NCBI RefSeq assembly: GCF_001027285.1
Contig: NZ_CP011509.1
Span: forward strand, 4,410,501 to 4,474,500
DNA from: Archangium gephyra
Lineage (GTDB): Bacteria; Myxococcota; Myxococcia; Myxococcales; Myxococcaceae
DNA length: 64,000 nt
Reading direction: 5' to 3'
Of this stretch, positions 51,312 through 58,371 are shown in pieces. A program made the translations under genes and the position numbers. Position 1 is the first letter of the stretch; every line of letters begins with the position of its first letter. The notes beneath the pieces were generated by a model that did no database searches, was not told where the DNA came from, and saw only the letters and a list, made by a program, of their open reading frames with translations.

Positions 51312-51776
51312 ATGGGCCCACCGACTTCTATTCTCGTGGATGATTCGCTCTGGCCCATGGTCCGGGTGACGTTCCCGCGAGTGATCACGAATCAGCAACA
51401 AACGGAGCTGTTCCAGCGCGTCCGGTCCTATCTGGACCGGGGGGAGCGGCACGTCGCCTTGGTGGACTTCCGCCTGCTCCAGGCGCTCACCTCCGAGCAG
51501 CGCGAGCACCAGTGGCGCTTCCTGCGCGAGCAGGAAAAGCCGATGCGCCAATGGTCGATGGGCATCGTGGCACTCATCAACTCTCCGACCCTGGCGTTGG
51601 TCACCCGGGCCATCATCCACCGCATCAAGCCCTCGGTCGTGCCGCACTCCATCGTGGCCTCGTGGCCGGCGGCGGTGTCGTGGGCGGCGGACCGGCTGTA
51701 CGACAACGGTCAGCGCGAGCACGCCCTGCGGGTACGGCAAAGTCTCGGGACGTCTTCCGCGGGGCTCGTGGGCTGA
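51312..51776 (+). CDS. STAS-like hypothetical protein
   Basis: A 154-residue cytoplasmic protein with a beta-alpha pattern like SpoIIAA/STAS-like domains: SILVDDSLWPMVRVTFPRVI, RGERHVALVDFRLLQALTSE, and a hydrophobic core strand MGIVALINSPTLALVTRAI. C-terminal helix ASWPAAVSWAADRLY. Proteins of this shape are frequent in myxobacteria but uncharacterised. The assignment rests on predicted topology only. The start is ATG 51312. Confidence 0.6.
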   Translation: MGPPTSILVDDSLWPMVRVTFPRVITNQQQTELFQRVRSYLDRGERHVALVDFRLLQALTSEQREHQWRFLREQEKPMRQWSMGIVALINSPTLALVTRAIIHRIKPSVVPHSIVASWPAAVSWAADRLYDNGQREHALRVRQSLGTSSAGLVG

Positions 51777-51807
51777 GCCTCGGCCGAAGGTGAAGGAAGG
51801 TGAAGGT

Positions 51808-51825
51808 GCGGCTCCGAGGAGCCGC
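51808..51825. terminator. Terminator between convergent genes
   Basis: GCGGCTC (51808-51814), loop CGAG, GAGCCGC (51819-51825): a 7-bp stem between the STAS-like gene and the CocE/NonD hydrolase gene. Confidence 0.5.
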
Positions 51826-51829
51826 GACC

Positions 51830-53824
51830 CTATCGGCCCGTGGGTGCCGGACTGTTCTCCCCCTTGAGCTCCTTCGGCGTGACGAGCGGCAGCTCCACGA
51901 AACTCGCCTGGCCCGGCGCGCGGTACACCCGCTGCGTCGCCTTCCGGAAGTCGCCGGGCTTCGCGTCGAAGATGCTCTCCACGTACGTCTGCGGGTTGCG
52001 GTCGTAGAGCGGGAACCAGCTCGACTGGACCTGCACCATGATGCGGTGGCCGGGCAGGAAGACGTGGTGCGCGGTGGGGAGCCCGAAGCGGTACGTCACC
52101 GGCTTGCCGGCGGGCAGCGGCCGGGGCTTCTCGAAGCTCTCGTGGTAGCGCCCGCGGAAGATGTCGGCCGAGACCATCAGCTGGTAGCCGCCCAGCTCGG
52201 GCTGCTCGGCGACCTCGTCCGGGAACACGTCAATGAGCTTCACCACCCAGTCGGAGTCGGTCCCGCTGGTGGAGGCGACGAGGTTGGCCCGCGGGCGGCC
52301 ACTGATCTTCACCGGGGCGGTGAGGACGTCTGACACGTACACGAGCACGTCGGGCCGCGAGGCGGCCTCGCGCTGGTCACGCACGAGCCAGCTCTTCCAG
52401 GGGTCGGTCTTCGAAGCGCCGGCCTCGCTGGCGTCCTCGACGATGGGGCGCGCACGGTAGGGCACGGGCTTCGCCGGGTCGGAGACGTATTCGTCGAAGG
52501 CCGCTCCGCCCGCGGCGGGGGCCGTGAACCCGGCGCTGAACCCCGGGCGCAGGTAGAACGGGGCCGGCTTCACCTTGCAGCCACTCGCGCAACCCGAGGG
52601 CCACGACGGCAGCTCGAGCCACCGGTTCGTCCCCGTCTCGAACGCGGTCACCGGCGCGAGGTGGGCCTTGGGCGCGCCCTCGACGAGGTACTGGTCGAGG
52701 AACGGCCGGAGGAGCTCGCGCCGGAAGTGCGCCGAGGTGTCGGTGCCGAACTCGAGCGCGCCGAGGCGCGAGCCGTTCCCGATGGCCTGGCCGTGGTGCC
52801 ATGGCCCCATCACCAGGAAGACGCGATCGTTCGCGGTGTCCTTCGGCTCCAGCGCCTCGTACACCGCGGGCGCCCCGTAGAGGTCCTCCTGGTCCCAGAG
52901 GCTGTGGACGATCATCACCGGCACCGTCAACGGTCGCGCCGCCAGCAGCTTGTCCACCGCTTGGTCGCTCCAGAACGCGTCGTACGCCGGGTGCGCGAGC
53001 AGCTTGCGGAAGAAGCCCAGTTGCTCCATCCCGTGCCGCCGGCCGATTTCCCCGGCCGAGCCCGCCGCGAGGTACTCCTCGTATTGGTCACGGTAGCCCG
53101 ACGCCCACTTGAGCTCGTTCTTGCGCGTCGCCTGCTGGTCGAGGATGTACGGCAGCATCGTCTGGCGGAAGGCGCCGTGGTGGAACCAGTCGTCGCCCAT
53201 CCACCCATCGACCATCGGGTTCATCGGCACGGCCACCTTGAGCGCGGGATGCGGGTTGACCAGCGCCATCAGGGGCAGGAATCCGTCGTACGAAATGCCG
53301 ATGATGCCGGCGCGCCCGTTGGACTCGGGGACGTTCTTCACCAGCCAGTCGAGGGTGTCATAGGTGTCGGTGGCGTGGTCCACCGGCGTCGGGTTCTGCG
53401 GCCCGTGCAGTGGCCGGTTCATCACGTAGTCACCCTCGGAGCCGTACTTGCCGCGCACATCCTGGACGACGCGGATGTAGCCCCCTTCGACGATGACGTC
53501 GGTGGCGTTGTCGTAGCCGTAGAGCACCCGGGACAGGTGGGTGCTTTCGGCGTGGCGGGTGAGTCTCTCCGCGTCGTAGGGCGTACGCGTCAGGAGCATC
53601 GGCCGGTTCTTCGCGCCGCGTGGCACCAGGATGACGGTGTGGAGCTTCACGCCGTCGCGCATCGGGATGTCGACGGTGCGGCGCTCGTGGTCGAGCAGCT
53701 GGCTCGTGGGGGTGAAGGTGGCCGGCGTTTCGGAGGGAAGGTCCGGATAGCCGCCGTCCGGAGCGGGTGCGGTGGCCAGGGTGGCGAGCAGCGCGAACGA
53801 AGCGACGAGCGGAGCAATGGGCAT
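51830..53824 (-). CDS. CocE/NonD-family X-Pro dipeptidyl-peptidase-like hydrolase
   Basis: A 664-residue exported hydrolase (signal MPIAPLVASFALLATLATA). The alpha/beta-hydrolase domain has IPMRDGVKLHTVILVPRGAK, the nucleophile in GIISYDGF-type GISYDGF (about residue 175), VHSLWDQEDLYGAP with the acidic residue, and MGPWHHG with the His. The C-terminal ~200 residues form the X-Pro-peptidase jelly roll (VSDVLTAPVKISGRPRANL, GHRIMVQVQSSWFPLYDRNP). The family hydrolyses esters or acyl-peptide amides (glutaryl-7-ACA acylase, cocaine esterase). The substrate is not predictable. The start is ATG 53824. Confidence 0.88.
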   Translation of the reverse strand: MPIAPLVASFALLATLATAPAPDGGYPDLPSETPATFTPTSQLLDHERRTVDIPMRDGVKLHTVILVPRGAKNRPMLLTRTPYDAERLTRHAESTHLSRVLYGYDNATDVIVEGGYIRVVQDVRGKYGSEGDYVMNRPLHGPQNPTPVDHATDTYDTLDWLVKNVPESNGRAGIIGISYDGFLPLMALVNPHPALKVAVPMNPMVDGWMGDDWFHHGAFRQTMLPYILDQQATRKNELKWASGYRDQYEEYLAAGSAGEIGRRHGMEQLGFFRKLLAHPAYDAFWSDQAVDKLLAARPLTVPVMIVHSLWDQEDLYGAPAVYEALEPKDTANDRVFLVMGPWHHGQAIGNGSRLGALEFGTDTSAHFRRELLRPFLDQYLVEGAPKAHLAPVTAFETGTNRWLELPSWPSGCASGCKVKPAPFYLRPGFSAGFTAPAAGGAAFDEYVSDPAKPVPYRARPIVEDASEAGASKTDPWKSWLVRDQREAASRPDVLVYVSDVLTAPVKISGRPRANLVASTSGTDSDWVVKLIDVFPDEVAEQPELGGYQLMVSADIFRGRYHESFEKPRPLPAGKPVTYRFGLPTAHHVFLPGHRIMVQVQSSWFPLYDRNPQTYVESIFDAKPGDFRKATQRVYRAPGQASFVELPLVTPKELKGENSPAPTGR

Positions 53825-53877
53825 CGCCGCGGAGGCTAGCCAACTCCTGGCCGTCCCAGGGTGGGAAATCCTGAAGC

Positions 53878-54270
53878 TCAGTCGAGCCCTTTGCGGCCAC
53901 GGAACCGCTGTCGCAGAAACCTTCGGGCGTGTCCGTTGGCGATCAGACGCTGCGCCTTTTTCACGACGGCCTGGGCCTCCTCCAGGCTGACCTGGTCCTC
54001 GACCAGAGCGGTGGCGAGCACGCATTGGTACTCAGCACAGCTCGACGGACGGTGGGCGTAGATCTGGCAGTCGCGGCCCTTGAGCGCGGAGCACCGCTGC
54101 GGAAGCACCTCGGTCCCGCTGCGACGGGTCTGCGTGGGAATTCCCAGGGCGTGGAGTTGGTCGACCTCCTCGGGCTCCAGCCCGACGTGGGTGAACAGGC
54201 TGCCATCGCAGCACAGGCCGCAGCCACGGCACAGGAGCGAGAGGGGAGATTCGGGAGCGCCAGGTTCCAT
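53878..54270 (-). CDS. YkgJ-like Cys-cluster protein (short)
   Basis: A 130-residue protein with LLCRGCGLCCDGSLFTHVGL, then RCSALKGRDCQIYAHRPSSC and AEYQC: the CxxCxxCC...C...C...C set of YkgJ-family metal-binding proteins. A basic tail (RRFLRQRFRGRKGLD) follows. The start is ATG 54270; GTG 54273 is adjacent. It is 54 nt upstream of the hydrolase on the same strand. Related in type, not closely in sequence, to 3467-3994. Confidence 0.75.
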   Translation of the reverse strand: MEPGAPESPLSLLCRGCGLCCDGSLFTHVGLEPEEVDQLHALGIPTQTRRSGTEVLPQRCSALKGRDCQIYAHRPSSCAEYQCVLATALVEDQVSLEEAQAVVKKAQRLIANGHARRFLRQRFRGRKGLD

Positions 54271-54360
54271 CACCCCCCTTCAATAGCCACGGACGGAGGG
54301 GGCGTGCCCGCGCACGCGAGGTGGCAGGCGAGCGCTCGCTCTTCGTGGGGCCTGGGCTCG

Positions 54361-55629
54361 CTACGACTTGCGCGGGAGGCCCGAGGCCGCGGCCGCCTCT
54401 CGCAGCTTGTCCTTCTTGCTCTTGCGCTTGCCCTTGACGCCGCCGTGCGGGTCCAGCGGCGGCGGGGCGAGCTCGGTCGGCTCGAACCCCGCGATGCGCT
54501 CCCGCGGGAGCGCGAGGTGGTGACGGCGCTCGATGAGCCGGAAGTGGGCCTCGGTGCTCGCGGTCACGAAGCTGACCGCCACGCCCGTCTGTCCCGCGCG
54601 GCCCGTGCGCCCGATGCGGTGCAGATAGTCCACGGTCGAGCGCGGCAGATCGTAGTTCACCACCGCCGGAAGCCGCGCGATGTCCAGACCGCGGGCGGCC
54701 ACGTCCGTGGCGACGAGCACCTTCACGCGCTGGGCCTGGAAGTCCGCGACCGCCTGCGTGCGCGCGCCCTGGCTCAGCTCCCCGTGCAGGGCCGCCGCGG
54801 CGATGCCGGCGCGATTGAGCTTCAGCGCGACGTGGTCCGCTCCATGGCGGCTCGCCACGAAGACGAGGACATGGGACCACGCGTGGGTCTCGAGGAGCCG
54901 GCGCAGCAGCGGTGTGCGCTTGTCCGTGTCCACCTCGATGGCGCGCTGCTCGATGGCGCGCGGCGCCTCGGGCTCGCCGGCGGGCGGTGAGGACGGCTCC
55001 ACGCTGACGCGGGTGGGCTCGTGCAGGAGCCGCGCCGCGAGCGTCCGTACCGCGGGCGGGAAGGTCGCGGAGAAGAGCAGGTTCTGCCGGCGGGCGGGCA
55101 GCAGCGCCAGCAGGCGCGTGAGCTCGTCGGCGAAGCCTGGCGAGAGCAGCTGATCGGCCTCGTCGAGCACCAGCGTCTCCACCGAGGAGAGCCGCAGCGC
55201 GTTCTGCTTCACGAGATCCAGGGCCCGCCCGGGCGTCGCCACCACCAGGTCCGCCCCACCGCGCAGGGCCATCATCTGGGGATTGGCCGAGACGCCGCCC
55301 ACCGCGAGACAGCTCTTCAGCGGCCTGGTGAGGTAGCGTCCGTAGCGGCCAATCGCCTCGGAGATCTGCGTGGCGAGCTCGCGGGTGGGGACGAGCACGA
55401 GGGCGCGCACCTGCCGAGGCATGCGGCCCGGGTGCGCGCTCAGGGCCTGAAGGATGGGCAGGAGGAACGCGGCGGTCTTCCCCGAGCCCGTCCCCGCGCA
55501 GGCCAGGACGTCGCGGCCTCCCAGCACCGCGGGAATGGCCTCTCGCTGGACCGGCGTGGGCGCCTCATAGCCGAGGTCTGCCACGGCACGGGCGAGCGGC
55601 TCCTGGAGGCCGAGGGAAGGGAAGGTCAT
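54361..55629 (-). CDS. DEAD-box RNA helicase, RhlE-like
   Basis: A 422-residue helicase. Q motif YEAPTPVQREAIP, Walker A AGTGSGKT, PTRELATQI, TPGRALDL, DEAD box VLDEADQLLSPGF, SAT, and second-domain motifs VATDVAARGLDIARL and HRIGRTGRAGQ. The short basic C-terminus (KGKRKSKKDKLREAAAA) and the absence of a DbpA domain suit the RhlE group, involved in ribosome assembly and RNA decay. The start is ATG 55629. Confidence 0.92.
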   Translation of the reverse strand: MTFPSLGLQEPLARAVADLGYEAPTPVQREAIPAVLGGRDVLACAGTGSGKTAAFLLPILQALSAHPGRMPRQVRALVLVPTRELATQISEAIGRYGRYLTRPLKSCLAVGGVSANPQMMALRGGADLVVATPGRALDLVKQNALRLSSVETLVLDEADQLLSPGFADELTRLLALLPARRQNLLFSATFPPAVRTLAARLLHEPTRVSVEPSSPPAGEPEAPRAIEQRAIEVDTDKRTPLLRRLLETHAWSHVLVFVASRHGADHVALKLNRAGIAAAALHGELSQGARTQAVADFQAQRVKVLVATDVAARGLDIARLPAVVNYDLPRSTVDYLHRIGRTGRAGQTGVAVSFVTASTEAHFRLIERRHHLALPRERIAGFEPTELAPPPLDPHGGVKGKRKSKKDKLREAAAASGLPRKS

Positions 55630-55773
55630 AGGGCGCGGAGACTACCCCGCCCAGACCTCCCATGGCATCCAGGCGGACAAGCGCCCGAGGCCTCGCACCG
55701 CAGACGAGGGCGAGGACCGCGGCTTCGCTCCCGGAGAGCACGTCCTTGGGGACCCCGCCCTCCGCCGGGAGCC

Positions 55774-57564
55774 TCAGGGGCTCGACGGCAGCAGTCTCAC
55801 GGCCACGTTGTCGATCGCCGGGCCGCCGCACGAATCGTTCAGGCTCTCGAAGGTGAGGGTGGCCGCCGTGCCAGTCGCCGTGAACAGCAGTGCCTCCGGC
55901 CGCCAGCGCAGGCCCGTGAAGTCATTCGCGTAGGGTGTCGTGTCGTACGTGAGGACGCTTCCCGTCATGTCCTCCACGGTGAGCAGCAGGCCCTTGACGC
56001 CCGCGCCGCAGACCACGGCCGGGTTGCCGGCCAGGTCGAAGGTCAGCAGGTACGTCCGTCCGGGCATCGTGGGCACCGTCTGCGCGAGGGCCCCCGCCGT
56101 GAGGCCACTCAGGTCCACGTCGCGCCGGCCGTCCGAGGCGCCCAGCGACGAGCCGTCGTGCCAATCCACGTTCCCGCTGGTGACGACCCAACCTCCGGGA
56201 ATCGTCTCTCCCACCGACAGCGTCTTCCAGAGCTCTGGAGGCCCGTCGTAGCCGGACTCGAAGCTCCCGTTCTGGATGAGGTTGGGCGTGGACGGCTCGT
56301 AGTAGCGGGTGAAGATCGTCTCGCGGTGCACGTCCGCGTCATGGTCCACCCGCGCCCCCACGATGAGGGTGGGCCGCTCGTCGGGCGAGCTCGCCCTCGC
56401 CCAGGCGCTCAGGAAGCGCGAGCCCCCGAAGCCCACGTCCGGCTCGAAATCGGCATCCCGGCCCGGTGAGGAGAGCGCGAAGCCCGCCGCATCCAGCAGT
56501 TCGCCGTCCTCCGTCAGCCGCACCCCCTGGATGGAGGACGTGCCCTCGTGGACGCTCCGAAAGACAATCAGCGACTTCCAGTTGTGGTGGGCCAGGGCCG
56601 GAGCGCTCTCCTCGCCGGAGGTGGTGGCGATGGGCAGGCCCTCCGGGTCATCCACCCGCGCGTCCGAGCGCACGCGTGCGCCACGGATGTCGGAGGTCTC
56701 TCCGCGGTGATCCGTCCAGACGGTGAGGAACCGCCGCCCCGTCCAGACCACGTCCGGTTCGGTCTGCGCTCCCGGCGCGGCGGAGATGGGGAAGCCCAAC
56801 GGCTCGCGCACCGTGCCGTCCGGCTTCACCCGCGCGCCGTAGATGTCCGGCGTCCTCAGGTGGTCTCCGCGCGAATCGGACCAGACGACCAGGAACTCCT
56901 TGCCGTTCCACGCCACCGACGAGCCGGACGCGAACCCCCTCGAGTCTCCCAGGACGGGGAAGCCCTCGATGACGGTGCCATCGGTCCTGACCCCTCGCAG
57001 ACCGATGACCTCCTGGCGATCGCCCGAGATCGAGAAGCTCACCAGGCACAGTGTGCTGGAGCAGGCGAGGCCCACCGGCCCGGAGATCTCGTCGGAAGTG
57101 ACGACGGTGAACACCGGGCCGAGCACGGTGCCATCCGGCTTCACGCGGACTCCGGAGATGCCCGTCGACCATTCCCAGACCACCACGAAGTTGTTGCCGT
57201 CGTAGGCGATGGAAGGCTTTCTGCCCGGCTCATCCCCGAGGTTGATGCGGAAGCCCACCGGGTCCACCAGGGTGCCATCCTGCTTCATGCGCGCGCCGTA
57301 GACGCCTCCCTCGCGCACATCCGACCAGGCCACCAGGTACTTGCCCCCGCCGTAGCCCACCGCCGGCCCGCTCCTGGCCAACGTGCGTGGAAGCGTTGGC
57401 ATCGCGCGTACCAGGGACGAGGCCTCGTTCGCCACATCCTCGACCGTGGCATCGTCCTCGGGAGCCTCGCCCTCCGGGATGAGCCCGCAGGCCGACACCC
57501 ACGCCCCGAGCAACACACTCCCCCACCACGTCCTGAACGACGTCCGCTTCTTCCCGTAGGTCAT
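55774..57564 (-). CDS. Propeller-like lipoprotein with choice-of-anchor/DUF642-like C-terminus
   Basis: A 596-residue lipoprotein (lipobox AWVSAC). About residues 60-400 comprise seven to eight repeats of the form VAWSDxRxG..xIYGARVKPDGT, a pattern common in myxobacterial surface proteins and probably a beta-propeller. The C-terminal ~170 residues (LIQNGSFESGYDGP, GGWVVTSGNVDWH, DVDLSGLTAGALAQTVP, YLLTFDLAGNPAV) match the DUF642/choice-of-anchor C type beta-sandwich, a carbohydrate-binding-like module. Role: cell-surface binding, specifics unknown. The start is ATG 57564. Confidence 0.82.
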   Translation of the reverse strand: MTYGKKRTSFRTWWGSVLLGAWVSACGLIPEGEAPEDDATVEDVANEASSLVRAMPTLPRTLARSGPAVGYGGGKYLVAWSDVREGGVYGARMKQDGTLVDPVGFRINLGDEPGRKPSIAYDGNNFVVVWEWSTGISGVRVKPDGTVLGPVFTVVTSDEISGPVGLACSSTLCLVSFSISGDRQEVIGLRGVRTDGTVIEGFPVLGDSRGFASGSSVAWNGKEFLVVWSDSRGDHLRTPDIYGARVKPDGTVREPLGFPISAAPGAQTEPDVVWTGRRFLTVWTDHRGETSDIRGARVRSDARVDDPEGLPIATTSGEESAPALAHHNWKSLIVFRSVHEGTSSIQGVRLTEDGELLDAAGFALSSPGRDADFEPDVGFGGSRFLSAWARASSPDERPTLIVGARVDHDADVHRETIFTRYYEPSTPNLIQNGSFESGYDGPPELWKTLSVGETIPGGWVVTSGNVDWHDGSSLGASDGRRDVDLSGLTAGALAQTVPTMPGRTYLLTFDLAGNPAVVCGAGVKGLLLTVEDMTGSVLTYDTTPYANDFTGLRWRPEALLFTATGTAATLTFESLNDSCGGPAIDNVAVRLLPSSP

Positions 57565-57878
57565 GTACGCCCCCCCTCCGATACAGCGCGGACAAGTTCC
57601 GCCTCTCGGGTGGGAACGGCAATCGCACCGCGAGGCGGGCAGGGAAGTTCACCGGGCACGAAATGAAGCACCCCTCCACTCGACGCAGAAGGTTGGCGCT
57701 CCGGGGTGGATACGTCTTCCCTGTCGAGCAAGCGAGCCGGTCGGGTCTGGCCGTCTGTCTTTCAACTCCGGGTTCCGAGGGAGGGCGAGAAGGCGGCGGT
57801 TTCAGTGGGGACGCGGTTGGCCCGGACGCCACCGCTCCTGGGCGGGCGTGCGCTTTCCTCCACGCGAGCGCCAGAGGA
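57565..57878. other. Intergenic region upstream of the RiPP precursor
   Basis: About 310 bp between the divergent lipoprotein gene and the operator palindrome. I see no convincing gene; short frames here lack codon bias and family similarity. The GC content is ordinary until 57870, where it drops sharply. Confidence 0.5.
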
Positions 57879-57906
57879 ATTCCTGTAAATCATGATTGAC
57901 AGGAAT
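57879..57906 (+). promoter_or_regulatory. 28-bp palindrome overlapping the RiPP precursor -35
   Basis: The arms ATTCCTGT (57879-57886) and ACAGGAAT (57899-57906) surround AATCATGATT (57888-57897), itself a perfect palindrome. Over 28 bp only the A/G pair at 57887/57898 is mismatched. A consensus -35, TTGACA (57896-57901), lies inside the right half, followed by an AT-rich stretch (TATAAA at 57912-57917). This placement suggests a repressor or activator operator controlling the NHLP peptide 90 nt downstream. Confidence 0.65.
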
Positions 57907-57996
57907 AATAATATAAATGAGTATGCTCGGCGGGGGAGGCACTTCTCACGCCCAGGTCCCTGAAGTCATTCAACGACGAGAAGAGGACAACGACTC

Positions 57997-58287
57997 ATGC
58001 CTGATACGAAGAAGGGTGAAGCGTTCGCGAAGCTGGTGTTGAGGGTGTGGAGGGATCCGGACTTCAAAGCCAGACTGTTCAAGGATCCCATGCCGCTGCT
58101 GGCGGAGTACGGCGTCGAGACCCCGCCGGGCCTGAAGGTGAAGGTGGTGGAGAACGAGCCGGGGACCATCCACCTCGTCCTGCCGAGCGCTCCCGCGAAG
58201 GTCTCACAGCAGCAGGAGGAGCCCGTCTATACCATTCAGTGCGCTGTCTGCCATTCCCGCGACAGCTGTCTGACGCACCACAGCTAG
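57997..58287 (+). CDS. NHLP-type RiPP precursor peptide (orphan)
   Basis: A 96-residue peptide whose first ~70 residues match the nitrile-hydratase-alpha-like leader (NHLP) of natural-product precursors: LVLRVWRDPDFKARLFKDP, then EYGVETPPGLKVKVVENEPG and TIHLVLPSAP. After a Gln/Glu spacer the putative core is VYTIQCAVCHSRDSCLTHHS, rich in Cys (3), Ser, Thr and His, suitable for thiazole formation or thioether chemistry. The usual Gly-Gly cleavage site is absent. No cyclodehydratase, LanM, radical SAM enzyme or C39 peptidase-transporter is nearby, so maturation enzymes must be encoded elsewhere, or it acts unmodified. The start is ATG 57997 (AGAGGAC upstream). A terminator follows directly. 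Confidence 0.85.
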   Translation: MPDTKKGEAFAKLVLRVWRDPDFKARLFKDPMPLLAEYGVETPPGLKVKVVENEPGTIHLVLPSAPAKVSQQQEEPVYTIQCAVCHSRDSCLTHHS

Positions 58288-58324
58288 ACGTCTGATACCG
58301 CCGCAGGCGGGGTCACGAGGAGGG

Positions 58325-58345
58325 GCGCCCTTGATTCAAGGGCGC
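58325..58345. terminator. Bidirectional terminator after the RiPP precursor
   Basis: GCGCCCTTGA (58325-58334), a single T, TCAAGGGCGC (58336-58345): a perfect 10-bp stem (tip opens to a small loop), extendable by G-T and G-C pairs. It lies between the convergent precursor and the PPC lipoprotein. Confidence 0.65.
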
Positions 58346-58371
58346 TCTCCGGCCGCGCCAACCTCCTGGGC

